From Nakamurella panacisegetis (GTDB lineage: Bacteria > Actinomycetota > Actinomycetes > Mycobacteriales > Nakamurellaceae), in NCBI RefSeq assembly GCF_900104535.1, contig NZ_LT629710.1, positions 248,001-312,000 of the forward strand: DNA of 64,000 nucleotides. Direction: 5' to 3'. Shown here piece by piece: positions 48,904-57,286 of this stretch; the first letter of the stretch is position 1; every line of letters begins with the position of its first letter. Below the pieces are notes generated by a model that saw only the letters and a list, made by a program, of their open reading frames with translations, was not told the DNA's origin and searched no databases. Position numbers and translations under genes: made by a program.

Positions 48904-50432
48904 ACGGAAACCTCCAGTTCGGGCGCGGAATCGGCAACGGTCCGGCCGTTGGCCGCCACGTACATCTGCTCGAAGGCCGCGGCCACGCGGTACATCGGCT
49001 CTTCGCCGAGGGTCGGCCCCATGATCTGCAGCCCGACCGGGAGGCCGGTGTCGGACGCGATACCGCTGGGCACGCTCATCGCCGGGATGCCGGCCAGCGA
49101 ACCGGGGATGGTGGCCAGATCGTTGAGGTACATGGCCATCGGGTCGTTCACCTTCTCCCCCAACGCGAACGCCGTCACCGGCGACGCCGGGGAGATCAGC
49201 ACGTCGGCCGCCCCGTAGGCCTTCTCGAAGTCCTGACGGATCAGCGTCCTGACCTTCTGCGCGGAGCCGTAGTAGGCGTCGTAGTACCCGGCCGACAGCG
49301 CGTAGGTGCCCAGGATGATGCGGCGCTTCACCTCGGCCCCGAAACCCTGGCCGCGGGTCGCCGCCATCACGGCCTCGGCCGAGACCAGGTTCCCGCCGTC
49401 GGCGATGTCGCCGACCCGCAGTCCGTACCGCATGGCGTCGAACCGGGCCAGGTTGGACGAGCACTCGCTGGGCAGGATCAGGTAGTAGGCGGCCAGGGCG
49501 TACCGGAAGTGCGGACACGAGACCTCGACGATCTCGGCGCCGGCGTCGGTCAGCGCGGCCACCGCCGCGTCGAACGACTCCAGGACGCCGGCCTGGTAGC
49601 CCTCGCCGCCCAGCTCCTTGACGACACCGATCTTCATCCCGGCCACACCGTCGGACTGCCCGCGGCGGACCGCGTCGACCACCTTCGGTACCGGACGGTT
49701 GATCGACGTCGAGTCGCGCGGGTCGTGCCCGGCGATGACCTCGTGCAGCAGAGCGGTGTCCATGACGTTCCGCGCGCAGGGGCCGACCTGGTCGAGCGAG
49801 GAGGCCAGCGAGATGACGCCGTATCGCGAGACCCCGCCGTACGTCGGCTTGGCGCCGACCGTGCCGGTGACCGACGCCGGCTGCCGGATGGAGCCGCCGG
49901 TGTCGGTGCCGATGGCCAGCGGCGCCTCGAAGGCGGCCAGCGCCGCGGCGCTGCCGCCACCGGAACCACCGGGGATCCGGGTCAGGTCCCACGGGTTCCG
50001 GGTCGGGCCGTAGGCCGAGTTCTCGGTCGAGCTGCCCATGGCGAACTCGTCGAGGTTGGTCTTGCCCAGAATGACGATGCCCGCGTCCAGCAGCCGGTCG
50101 GTGACCGTCGCGTTGTACGGCGGGATCCACCCCTGGAGGATCTTGGATCCGGCGGTCGCCGGCGATCCCTTCTGCACCAGGATGTCCTTGAGCGCCAGCG
50201 GCACACCGGCCAACGCCGACGCGCCGGCCTCGCCGCGGGCGTGGGCGGCGTCGACCGTGCGGGCCTGGGCCAGGGCGGACTCGCCGGACACGTGCAGGAA
50301 GGCGTGGACGTCGCCGTCGACGGCGCCGATCCGGTCCAGGTGCGCCTGGGCCACCTCGACCGCGCTGACCTGGCCGGATGCGATCTGCCCGGCCAGCGTC
50401 TGCGCCGTCATGCGAGTCAGATCGTCGGTCAT
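48900..50432 (-). CDS. gatA: aspartyl/glutamyl-tRNA amidotransferase subunit A
   Basis: GatA is the glutaminase (amidase-signature) subunit that supplies ammonia for transamidation. The 510 residues contain the Ser-cisSer-Lys triad: Lys in [11 protein letters not shown], Ser residues in [15 protein letters not shown] and [16 protein letters not shown]. The rest is typical of the family ([20 protein letters not shown]). It begins 58 bases after gatC and is coupled to gatB. The operon gatC-gatA-gatB supports an organism that lacks glutaminyl-tRNA synthetase, in line with GltX and tRNA-Gln at 25-27 kb. Confidence 0.98.
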   Translation of the reverse strand: MTDDLTRMTAQTLAGQIASGQVSAVEVAQAHLDRIGAVDGDVHAFLHVSGESALAQARTVDAAHARGEAGASALAGVPLALKDILVQKGSPATAGSKILQGWIPPYNATVTDRLLDAGIVILGKTNLDEFAMGSSTENSAYGPTRNPWDLTRIPGGSGGGSAAALAAFEAPLAIGTDTGGSIRQPASVTGTVGAKPTYGGVSRYGVISLASSLDQVGPCARNVMDTALLHEVIAGHDPRDSTSINRPVPKVVDAVRRGQSDGVAGMKIGVVKELGGEGYQAGVLESFDAAVAALTDAGAEIVEVSCPHFRYALAAYYLILPSECSSNLARFDAMRYGLRVGDIADGGNLVSAEAVMAATRGQGFGAEVKRRIILGTYALSAGYYDAYYGSAQKVRTLIRQDFEKAYGAADVLISPASPVTAFALGEKVNDPMAMYLNDLATIPGSLAGIPAMSVPSGIASDTGLPVGLQIMGPTLGEEPMYRVAAAFEQMYVAANGRTVADSAPELEVSV

Positions 50433-50490
50433 GCCCCCACCTCGCTCGTCCTGCCGTTTGCGGCACCGATTGTCGTCACGTGATGCCTGC

Positions 50491-50835
50491 TCACTGCTCT
50501 TCTCCCAGGATCTGCGGGACGCGGAACCGACCGTCCTGCGCTGACGGTGCCCCGGCCAACGCTTCGCGCTGACTCAATCCGGGTACCCGGACATCCGGCC
50601 GGAACACGTTGGTCGACGGGACCGCGTGGGTCGTCGGCTCGATCTCCTGCCCGGAGGTCACGGCCGTCACCTCCGACACCGCATCGAGGATCACCGACAA
50701 CTGCCCGACATAGGTGTCGAGTTCGGCGTCGGTCAGGTCCAACCGGGCCAGGTGGGCGAGGTGATCGACATCGTCACGAGTGAGCGTGGGGTGGCTCGAT
50801 CCGGCCACGCCGGTCGGCTCTGCGGAGCTGGACAC
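50491..50835 (-). CDS. gatC: aspartyl/glutamyl-tRNA amidotransferase subunit C
   Basis: GatC wraps around GatA and GatB to stabilise the complex. The 114 residues contain the family pattern [53 protein letters not shown] and the C-terminal [12 protein letters not shown]. It is first in the gatCAB operon. GTG at 50835 has GGAGG only about three bases upstream, which is tight; an alternative start a few codons inside is possible. A ~18-residue N-terminal lead precedes the conserved part. Confidence 0.96.
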   Translation of the reverse strand: MSSSAEPTGVAGSSHPTLTRDDVDHLAHLARLDLTDAELDTYVGQLSVILDAVSEVTAVTSGQEIEPTTHAVPSTNVFRPDVRVPGLSQREALAGAPSAQDGRFRVPQILGEEQ

Positions 50836-51067
50836 GATCCTCCAAGGCAGTAGATACGTCGCCGGACGCTGGGCGCGCAGCGGTACTCAACGATCCTAGG
50901 TCGTGTCTCCGGGCCCACGGGACACGTCGGGCGGGGCCCACATCGGGCAGACTCACGCAGGACACCTGCCGGAAACCACTCTCGGCGATACTGGCCGTGG
51001 TTGCGGGGTGGCGGCGACGACGAACAGGACCCGACAAATCGACTCATCAGAATATGAAGGCGGTTCC

Positions 51068-51757
51068 ATGTCCTACGTGCTTCGGGTTGTACTGCCGGAC
51101 CGGCCGGGAAGCCTGGGGGCGGTGGCCAGTGCGCTCGGCCGGGTCGGCGCCGACATCCTGGCCATGGACATCGTCGAACGCTCCTACGAGAACGCCGTCG
51201 ACGATCTGGTCGTCGACCTGCCCAGCGGGCGGCAGCCCGACGTGCTGATCACCGCGGCTGAGACCGTACCCGGGGTCCGGGTGGAGTCGGTCCGTCCCGA
51301 CCCGGGGGTGGCCGACCGTCACCGCGAGTGGGAACTCGTCGAGGCGATCGCCGCCGAACCGGCCAAGGCCATCGAAGCCCTGGCCCGGATGCTGCCCAAG
51401 GTCCTCCGAGCCGGCTGGGCCATCGTCGTCCGGGTCGGCGACGACAAGGTCATTCATCTGCTCGCCGGCGGCGGCGGGGTTCCGAACCTGACCGGGGTGA
51501 CGCCCGGCTGGGCCCCGGTCGAGGAAGCCGGTGTGCTCGACCCGGAGGCCTACTGGGTGCCCGAGGACTGGAAGACCATCGGCACCGAGATGGCCGTCGC
51601 CCCGGTGGGCTCGCCCGAGATCGCGGTGATCGTCGGCCGGCCCGGAGGCCCCGCGCTGCGCGACTCCGAGGTCGCCCGTCTGGCCCACCTGGCCGGCCTG
51701 ACCGCGGTGGTGGCCGCCCGCGGCGGGCCGCACCCGCGCACCGCCGAGCCGCGCTGA
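51068..51757 (+). CDS. ACT-domain protein (Rv3013-like)
   Basis: A 229-residue protein with an N-terminal ACT domain (about 1-75: MSYVLRVVLPDRPGSLGAVAS, VGADILAMDIVERS, AVDDLVVDLPSG) and a C-terminal GAF-like part containing GSPEIAVIVGRPGGPALRDSE and ARLAHLAGLTAVVAA. It matches M. tuberculosis Rv3013, also beside gatC. The ACT domain suggests amino-acid binding; no enzymatic domain is present. ATG at 51068 has GAAGGCGG upstream and matches the family start. Function unknown. 71 bases separate it from cobK. Confidence 0.9.
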   Translation: MSYVLRVVLPDRPGSLGAVASALGRVGADILAMDIVERSYENAVDDLVVDLPSGRQPDVLITAAETVPGVRVESVRPDPGVADRHREWELVEAIAAEPAKAIEALARMLPKVLRAGWAIVVRVGDDKVIHLLAGGGGVPNLTGVTPGWAPVEEAGVLDPEAYWVPEDWKTIGTEMAVAPVGSPEIAVIVGRPGGPALRDSEVARLAHLAGLTAVVAARGGPHPRTAEPR

Positions 51758-51828
51758 CCGGACGGTAGCGCGGCCGCGCACCGCCGACGGCACAGCCCCG
51801 GGCGGACGCGGGCCGGGCCCCGGTCCGC

Positions 51829-52626
51829 GTGCCAGACTCGCGTGTGCCCACCGACTGGTCCCGACCACCCACCGGCCCGGCAGACGAACCGACCGTCCTC
51901 GTCCTGGGCGGCACGGCCGAGGCCAGGGCCCTGGCCGCGGCCCTGCAGGACAACGGCGTGACCGTGTTGTCGTCGCTGGCCGGGCGGGTGTCCGACCCGG
52001 CGCTGCCGGTCGGCGCGGTGCGGATCGGCGGCTTCGGCGGCACGGCCGGACTGATCGAGCACCTCCGGACTCATCGGTACGCCGCCGTCGTCGACGCGAC
52101 TCATCCGTTCACCGCCACCATGTCCGGCCACGCCGCCGCGGCGGTCCAGGTCACCGGTACGCCCCTGCTGCGCCTGGCCCGCCCGGGCTGGGGCACGCGC
52201 CCCGACGCGGGATCGTGGCGGTGGGTGGATTCGACGTCCGAAGCCGCAGTCGCGGCGCGGCAGGCCGGGCGCCGAGCGTTCCTGACCACCGGTCGGCAGA
52301 CCCTGGACGACTTCCGGGTGCTCGCCGACCGGGTCACCGTGGTGCGGGTGGTCGAGCCGCCGGAAGGGACGTTGCCGCAGCGCTGGGAGATCATCCGGGA
52401 CCGCGGGCCGTATCGATTGGCCGGAGAGATCGAGTTGATGACGACCCGGTCGCTCGACGTCCTGGTCACCAAGGACTCCGGCGGCGCCTACACGTCGGCG
52501 AAGCTGGACGCGGCGGCCCGGCTGGACATCCCGGTGATCGTCGTGCGCCGCCCGGCCACCCGGCCCGGAGTCAACGCCGTCGCCACGGTCGAGGACGCCG
52601 TCGCCTGGATCGGCGCGAGCCGATAG
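51829..52626 (+). CDS. cobK: precorrin-6A reductase
   Basis: CobK reduces precorrin-6A to dihydroprecorrin-6 with NADPH in the aerobic cobalamin route. The 265 residues contain VLVLGGTAEARALAAALQ near 22-39, AGRVSDPALPVGAVRIGGFGG, VVDATHPFTATMSGHAA, AFLTTGRQTLDDF and VTKDSGGAYTSAKLDAA. Start is uncertain: GTG at 51829 or 51841, neither with a ribosome site. Its last 56 bases overlap the end of cobD on the other strand. It is the first of the cob genes in this part of the window. Confidence 0.95.
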   Translation: MPDSRVPTDWSRPPTGPADEPTVLVLGGTAEARALAAALQDNGVTVLSSLAGRVSDPALPVGAVRIGGFGGTAGLIEHLRTHRYAAVVDATHPFTATMSGHAAAAVQVTGTPLLRLARPGWGTRPDAGSWRWVDSTSEAAVAARQAGRRAFLTTGRQTLDDFRVLADRVTVVRVVEPPEGTLPQRWEIIRDRGPYRLAGEIELMTTRSLDVLVTKDSGGAYTSAKLDAAARLDIPVIVVRRPATRPGVNAVATVEDAVAWIGASR

Positions 52627-53551
52627 CCGACCCGAGCATCGCGGCCGAGATCGAGGTGACCAGGGTGACCGCCGCCGACAACCGGGCCACCCGCGCGATG
52701 TCGGGTACCTCCGGCGGTGGGCCGTCGCCCAGGGTGCCGCGGTCCTCGACGCGGCCGGCGTAGACGTTGACCCCGCCCAGGGTGATGCCCAGCGCACCGG
52801 CGAACGCCGCCTCCACCGGCCCCGCGTTGGGGCTCGGATGTCCCGGCCCGTCGCGTCGCGCGGCCCGCAACGCGTCCATCGGACGGCCACCGACCACCGG
52901 GGCACACAGCGCGACCACGACGACGCAGAGCCGGGCCGGGACGAAGTTCAGGACGTCGTCGAGCCGGGCGGCGGCCCAGCCGTAGTTCTCGTAGCGCGGG
53001 CGGTGATGGCCGATCATCGCGTCCAACGTGTTCGCCGCCCGGTAGGCCAGCAGTCCCGGCATCCCGGCCATGGCTCCCCAGAACAAGGGCGAGACCACCG
53101 CGTCGGCCGTGTTCTCGGCCACCGACTCGATGGTGGCCCTGGTGATCTGCGCGGCGTCCAGCCGGGACGGGTCCCGGCCGACCAGGTGGGTGATCTGCAG
53201 CCGGGCGGCCTCCAGCTCCCCGGAGCGGAGCCGGCCGGAGATGGTCAGGGCCTCCCGTTGCAGCGAACGACCGCCGAGAACGGCGAAGGTGGCGGCGGCG
53301 GTGACCACGGCACGCGTCACCGGACGGGCGGCGGAGCGCTCGAGCGTGCGGCCCAGCAGCGCCGTCCCGCCGACCAGCAACCCCACGTGGAGGACGCCGG
53401 CCGTTCGCGCATCGCGGTAGTCGATCTGCTCAAGGCCGGCGGCCAGCCGCCCGAACCCGGCCACCGGGTGGAATCGCCGCGGATCGCCCAGCAGCCGGTC
53501 GGCCAGCACGCCGGCGAGCAGGCCGACACTGCGGGCGCGGGACGTCGTCAC
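52571..53551 (-). CDS. cobD: adenosylcobinamide-phosphate synthase (CobD/CbiB)
   Basis: CobD attaches the aminopropanol side chain to adenosylcobyrate; it is a polytopic membrane protein. The 326 residues contain GVLADRLLGDPRRFHPVAGFG, QITRATIESVAENTADAVVSPLFW, YRAANTLDAMIGHHRPRYENYGWAAARLDDVLNF (in parts) and GGVNVYAGRVEDRGTLGDG. The C-terminal ~18 residues are a string of Arg and Pro (GSRRSRRRRPRP) that exist only because the frame runs antisense through the end of cobK. GTG start at 53551. It is divergent from cobU, with 59 bases between. Confidence 0.95.
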   Translation of the reverse strand: MTTSRARSVGLLAGVLADRLLGDPRRFHPVAGFGRLAAGLEQIDYRDARTAGVLHVGLLVGGTALLGRTLERSAARPVTRAVVTAAATFAVLGGRSLQREALTISGRLRSGELEAARLQITHLVGRDPSRLDAAQITRATIESVAENTADAVVSPLFWGAMAGMPGLLAYRAANTLDAMIGHHRPRYENYGWAAARLDDVLNFVPARLCVVVVALCAPVVGGRPMDALRAARRDGPGHPSPNAGPVEAAFAGALGITLGGVNVYAGRVEDRGTLGDGPPPEVPDIARVARLSAAVTLVTSISAAMLGSAIGSRRSRRRRPRPWRRR

Positions 53552-53610
53552 GCCCGTCAGCGTACGGTGGCCCGGTCACCCCCGACCGCCCGAGAGGACC
53601 CCGAGAACCG

Positions 53611-54150
53611 ATGACGGTCCGCAGCACCCTGGTCACCGGCGGCGTCCGCTCCGGGAAGTCGGCCTACGCCGAATCCCTTCTGCAACACCAGCAATCCGTC
53701 ACCTACGTCGCCCCCGGCCCGATCCCCGACCCGGTCGCCGACCCGGACTGGGCGGAGCGGGTCGCGCTCCATCAGGCCCGCCGCCCGGCCCACTGGTCGA
53801 CGGTGGAGACGATCGACGTGGCCGCCGCGGTGCGCGCCGCCGACGGCGCCGTGCTGGTCGATTGCCTCGGCACTTGGGTGACCGCCCTGATGGACGACCT
53901 CCGGGGCTGGGACCGGCCGGCCGCCGACTGGCGTGACGAGTTCGACCACCGGGTCCAGGAGCTGACCCAGGCCTGGGTCGGCGCGAGCGGACCCCTGGTC
54001 GCCGTGACCAACGAGGTGGGGATGGGCATCCTCCCCGAGCACCGCTCCGGACGGCTGTTCCGGGACCTGCTGGGCACCGTCAATCAGGGCATCGCCGCGG
54101 TCAGCGACGACGTGCTGCTCGTCGTCGCGGGCCGCGTGCTCCGGCTCTAG
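53611..54150 (+). CDS. cobU: adenosylcobinamide kinase / adenosylcobinamide-phosphate guanylyltransferase
   Basis: CobU phosphorylates adenosylcobinamide and adds GMP for nucleotide-loop assembly. The 179 residues have the P-loop TLVTGGVRSGKSAYAE near 6-21, YVAPGPIPDPVADPDW, LVDCLGTWVTALM and AVTNEVGMGILPEHRSGRLFRD LLG in typical order. ATG at 53611 with GAGAGGA somewhat far upstream. Its TAG stop shares the palindrome CTAG (54147-54150) with the stop of cobS on the other strand. In several actinomycetes cobT sits between cobU and cobS; here nothing does. Confidence 0.96.
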   Translation: MTVRSTLVTGGVRSGKSAYAESLLQHQQSVTYVAPGPIPDPVADPDWAERVALHQARRPAHWSTVETIDVAAAVRAADGAVLVDCLGTWVTALMDDLRGWDRPAADWRDEFDHRVQELTQAWVGASGPLVAVTNEVGMGILPEHRSGRLFRDLLGTVNQGIAAVSDDVLLVVAGRVLRL

Positions 54151-54923
54151 CCGGCACCGGCCACCGCCAGGAGTGCGGCCGCGGCGACCTCGATCCCGGC
54201 GCCCACCACGTCGCCGGTGATGCCCCCGAACCGGCGGCGGCACCGCAGCACCAACGCCAGCACGGCCGCACCGGCCACGACGACCGCGGTCACGCCCTGC
54301 CACCAGGGTCGGCCGCTGAGCGGCAGCACCACCGCGGCGATCGCGGCGGCCACCGCCCCCAGGACGACGCCGGCCGGCCGCGGGATCACCCCGGCCACCG
54401 ACGCCCCGAGCCCGCCGGGTCGGGCCGCCGGAATGCCGGCCGCACAGGTGACCAGCAGCGACGACCGGGCCAGGCCGAGCAGCACCACCGCCACCAGCGG
54501 GCCCCAGGGCCGGGCCAGGATCGGCGTCAGCGCAGCGACCTGCAGCACGAGCACCAGCACCAGGGCGGCGGCGCCGGCCGGACCGGTGTTGCCCCGGCGC
54601 ATGATCTCCAGCGCCCGTTCGGCGTCGTAGGAGCCGGTCAGGCCGTCGGCCGTGTCGGCCAGACCGTCCAGGTGCAGGGCCCGGCTGCCCAGGGCGAAGG
54701 TCCCGAGCACGAGGACGGCGACAACGAGCGGCGAGATCGCGACCGCCCGGCCGAGTTCGGCGACCGCCCCGGCGATCACGGCCACCGGCAGCACGGCCAG
54801 CGGGGCGACCATCATGGCCACGCGAGCGCTGTCGCGGTCGACCACCACCGGCCCCGGTACCCGCAGCGCCGTCATGGTGCCCATCGCCAGACGGACTCCG
54901 TCCCGGACCGATCCGCTTTTCAC
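54147..54923 (-). CDS. cobS: adenosylcobinamide-GDP ribazoletransferase
   Basis: CobS joins alpha-ribazole (phosphate) to adenosylcobinamide-GDP in the membrane, the last step of cobalamin assembly. The 258 residues are mostly hydrophobic with about six helices and include the family signature RALHLDGLADTADGLTGS, RRGNTGPAGAAALV and FGGITGDVVGAG. Its stop overlaps the cobU stop in CTAG. A TTTTCACC-rich short segment precedes the ATG at 54923, with no strong ribosome site. It needs a CobT product as substrate, but the only CobT homologue in the window looks inactive. Confidence 0.95.
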   Translation of the reverse strand: MKSGSVRDGVRLAMGTMTALRVPGPVVVDRDSARVAMMVAPLAVLPVAVIAGAVAELGRAVAISPLVVAVLVLGTFALGSRALHLDGLADTADGLTGSYDAERALEIMRRGNTGPAGAAALVLVLVLQVAALTPILARPWGPLVAVVLLGLARSSLLVTCAAGIPAARPGGLGASVAGVIPRPAGVVLGAVAAAIAAVVLPLSGRPWWQGVTAVVVAGAAVLALVLRCRRRFGGITGDVVGAGIEVAAAALLAVAGAG

Positions 54924-54992
54924 CGGCCCAGTCTTTCAGGCGCGGCGCGGCTATCCTGCCACCACGACATCCGGCGGTGGGAGGGACATCCG

Positions 54993-55574
54993 ATGGCGGC
55001 ACGCCTGGTCTTCGTGGCCAACGCCCCGATCGACTCGACCCGCGCCGCGACGTTCCCGACGCCCGATTCGGCGGTCGTCGGCCGGGTCGAGCCGGCCCCG
55101 ATCCGGATGGTGGGATGTCTGCGCGGATCAGAACAACGCTGTGCCCAGACCGCGTCCGGTCTCGGCTGGCCGGCCGAGGTGGACCCGGCACTGGACGATC
55201 TGGATCTCGGGGCGTGGGCCGGCGCCGACCCGATGGATCTGCTGATGGCCGGCACACCCGAGTTGGCGGACTTCTTCCGCCGGCCAACGGTGCGCCCACC
55301 CGGCGGCGAGACCGTGTCCGAACTGATCGCCCGCGTCGGCCGGCGGTGCGACGGGGACTGGCCGGACGGCCGCACCGTTCTGGTCACGTCGCCGGCGGTG
55401 GTGCGCGCGGCCGTCGTCCACCTGCTGGGGCTGCCCGAATCGGCCTACTTCAACTTCGACGTCGCGCCGCTGGACGCGTTGAGCTGCAGCCGATCCGACG
55501 CCCGGTGGACCATGCGGTCGCTGATGCCGTTCGCCGCCTGGTCAGCCCTGTGGGCCCGGGACGAGAGCGCCTGA
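54993..55574 (+). CDS. degenerate histidine-phosphatase-fold protein in the cob cluster
   Basis: A 193-residue protein with the layout of the histidine phosphatase superfamily (SEQRCAQTASGLG, LDDLDLGAWAG, PPGGETVSELIARVGRR, AVVRAAVVHLLGLPESAYF). The catalytic RHG is replaced by ANA (LVFVANAPIDSTRAATFP) and the second catalytic His (usually SHG) by TSPAVVRA, so it should have no phosphatase activity. Similar His-less proteins occur beside cob genes in other actinomycetes, as I recall, so it is not just a broken gene. ATG at 54993 with GGGAGG upstream. Its end overlaps the intact phosphatase gene by 33 bases on the opposite strand. Confidence 0.82.
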   Translation: MAARLVFVANAPIDSTRAATFPTPDSAVVGRVEPAPIRMVGCLRGSEQRCAQTASGLGWPAEVDPALDDLDLGAWAGADPMDLLMAGTPELADFFRRPTVRPPGGETVSELIARVGRRCDGDWPDGRTVLVTSPAVVRAAVVHLLGLPESAYFNFDVAPLDALSCSRSDARWTMRSLMPFAAWSALWARDESA

Positions 55575-56189
55575 GCGGACGACGTACCGCACGGCTCCGT
55601 CATCGGTGCGGTGGACCGAGTGCACCTCGCCGTTGTCCACCCGCCGCCAGTCCAGGTCCTCGAACTCGTCCCCCAGGAGGTGGGCCAGCATCACCCGGAT
55701 GGTGTCACCGTGGGAGACCAGCACCACGTCCCCGGCCGCTTCGGTGATCCAGGGCGAGGCCAGCAGGGCGGTCACCCGGGCCAGCACGTCACGCAGCGAT
55801 TCACCGCCGCCCGGCCGGACGTCGACCGCTCCGATCGGATCCCCGTAGACGTCCAGCGCCTGTGCGGCCGCCTCCCAGGCCAGGGCCGCGTCGTCACTGG
55901 GCCGGCCTTCCAGGTCGCCGACGTCCTGCTCCCGCAGCAGGGCGGTCGCCTGCGGGCGGACACCGATTGCGGCCCCGATGATCTCGGCCGTCTGTGCCGC
56001 TCGGACCAGATCGGAGGTGAGCAGCCGGACGATCGGGAGGTCGGCCAACCGGGTGGCCGCCCGAACGGCCTGGTCCCGGCCGAGTTCGGTCAGCTCCGGA
56101 TGGGCGGTCTGCCCCTGGACCAGGCCGATGAGGTTCCATGTGGACTGCCCGTGCCGCACCAGGTGCAGGGCCGGGGCGGCCGGGTTCAT
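55542..56189 (-). CDS. histidine phosphatase family protein, candidate alpha-ribazole phosphatase
   Basis: A 215-residue phosphoglycerate-mutase-like phosphatase with all catalytic parts: LHLVRHGQSTWNLIGLVQGQ, SDLVRAAQTAEIIG, LREQDVGDLEGRP, GGGESLRDVLARV and VLVSHGDTIRVMLAHLLG. It is last in the operon chelatase-cobO-cobBC-cysG-phosphatase, with ATGA overlap to cysG. That context suggests alpha-ribazole-5'-phosphate phosphatase (CobC/CobZ-like role), which would also explain the missing cobC phosphatase elsewhere in the cluster. The sequence alone does not prove the substrate. Confidence 0.85.
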   Translation of the reverse strand: MNPAAPALHLVRHGQSTWNLIGLVQGQTAHPELTELGRDQAVRAATRLADLPIVRLLTSDLVRAAQTAEIIGAAIGVRPQATALLREQDVGDLEGRPSDDAALAWEAAAQALDVYGDPIGAVDVRPGGGESLRDVLARVTALLASPWITEAAGDVVLVSHGDTIRVMLAHLLGDEFEDLDWRRVDNGEVHSVHRTDDGAVRYVVRSGALVPGPQG

Positions 56190-57286
56190 TCCGGCTGCAT
56201 CGGGTCGAATCCGGCCACCGATCCGATGACGGTGACGGCTGGCGGGGCGAGCCCGGCATCGGTCGTCGCATCGGCGATGTCGGCCAGCCGGGCCCGAACC
56301 GTCCGTTGGCCGGGATGGCCGGCGTCGGCCACCGTGGCCGCCGGTGTGCCCGGATCCATGCCGGCGGCGATCAGCGTGGCCGCGATGGCCGCCAGATTGG
56401 CCACGCCCATCATCACGATCAGGGCAGTCCCGGTGTGCGCCAATGCATTCCAGTCCAGGGTGGACCGCGGGTCACCCGGCGGCACGTGCCCGGTGACCAC
56501 GGTGAAGCCCTGGTTCAGGCTGCGGTGCGTGACCGGGATGCCGGCCAGCGCCGGTCCGGCCAGCGCCGAGGACACCCCGGGTACCAGCTGCACCTCGATA
56601 CCCTCCGCGGCACAGGCCTGCCACTCCTCGCCGCCCCGGCCGAACACGAAACTGTCGCCGCCCTTGAGCCGCACCACGGACTTGCCGGCCTTGGCATGCG
56701 TGATCAGCAGCCGGTTGATCTCCTCCTGCGAGGTGAACTCACCCCGCGGAATCTTGGCCACGTCGATGATCTCGGCGCCGGGCCGGACGTACTGCAGCAC
56801 GGCCAGCGGCGCCAGCCGGTCGGCGATCACCACGTCGGCCTCCTGGATCGCCCGCATGCCGGTCAAGGTCAGCAGCCCGGGATCGCCCGGCCCACCGCCG
56901 ACCAGGACGACGCGGCCGCCGAGTTTGCGCCGGGTGTTCTCCGGTTCGGTCGCGGCCCGGCCGGAGCCGGTGAGGCAGAACCGGCCGACCGCCGCGGCCC
57001 GCTCGACCAGGGCGGCGTCGGCGTCGGCGTCGCCGGTGGCCGCGAAGACCAGCCAGGACGAGCGCAGGTCGTCCTCGTCGATGTCCCGCTGATGCAACGT
57101 GATCAGGTCGCGGTCGGCGAAGTCGGTCACCGAGGCCACCGGGTCGACGGCGAACACCACGACGTCGGCCCGAGCCGCCCGGAGGGCGGCGATCCGGCCC
57201 AATGCGGCCACGCCCCCGCCGACCACCACCACCTGACGGCCCCGCACCGGCAGGTCGATTCTCATGTCGCCCGCTGGGCCGGTCAT
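56186..57286 (-). CDS. cobA: uroporphyrinogen-III C-methyltransferase with N-terminal precorrin-2 dehydrogenase-like domain
   Basis: SUMT methylates uroporphyrinogen III at C2 and C7 to precorrin-2. The C-terminal two thirds carry VVLVGGGPGDPGLLTLTGMRAI, VIADRLAPLAVLQYV, VVRLKGGDSFVFGRGGEEWQA and VPGVSSALAGPALAGIPVTHR. The N-terminal ~110 residues form a Rossmann domain (VVVVGGGVAALGRIAALRAA) like Met8/SirC, so the layout is that of mycobacterial CysG (Rv2847c) without the middle ferrochelatase part. ATG at 57286 overlaps the cobB-cobC stop (ATGA), with AAGGTGA five bases upstream. Precorrin-2 may go to cobalamin or, after oxidation, siroheme. Confidence 0.95.
   Translation of the reverse strand: MTGPAGDMRIDLPVRGRQVVVVGGGVAALGRIAALRAARADVVVFAVDPVASVTDFADRDLITLHQRDIDEDDLRSSWLVFAATGDADADAALVERAAAVGRFCLTGSGRAATEPENTRRKLGGRVVLVGGGPGDPGLLTLTGMRAIQEADVVIADRLAPLAVLQYVRPGAEIIDVAKIPRGEFTSQEEINRLLITHAKAGKSVVRLKGGDSFVFGRGGEEWQACAAEGIEVQLVPGVSSALAGPALAGIPVTHRSLNQGFTVVTGHVPPGDPRSTLDWNALAHTGTALIVMMGVANLAAIAATLIAAGMDPGTPAATVADAGHPGQRTVRARLADIADATTDAGLAPPAVTVIGSVAGFDPMQPE

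Noticed and set aside
49509-50483. 324-codon plus-strand frame opposite gatA
   Set aside because: Antisense to intact gatA; composition is that of a shadow frame.
53557-55299. 580-codon minus-strand frame opposite cobU and the His-less phosphatase gene and out of frame with cobS
   Set aside because: cobU and cobS both match their families on their own frames; the long frame has no motif and crosses both.
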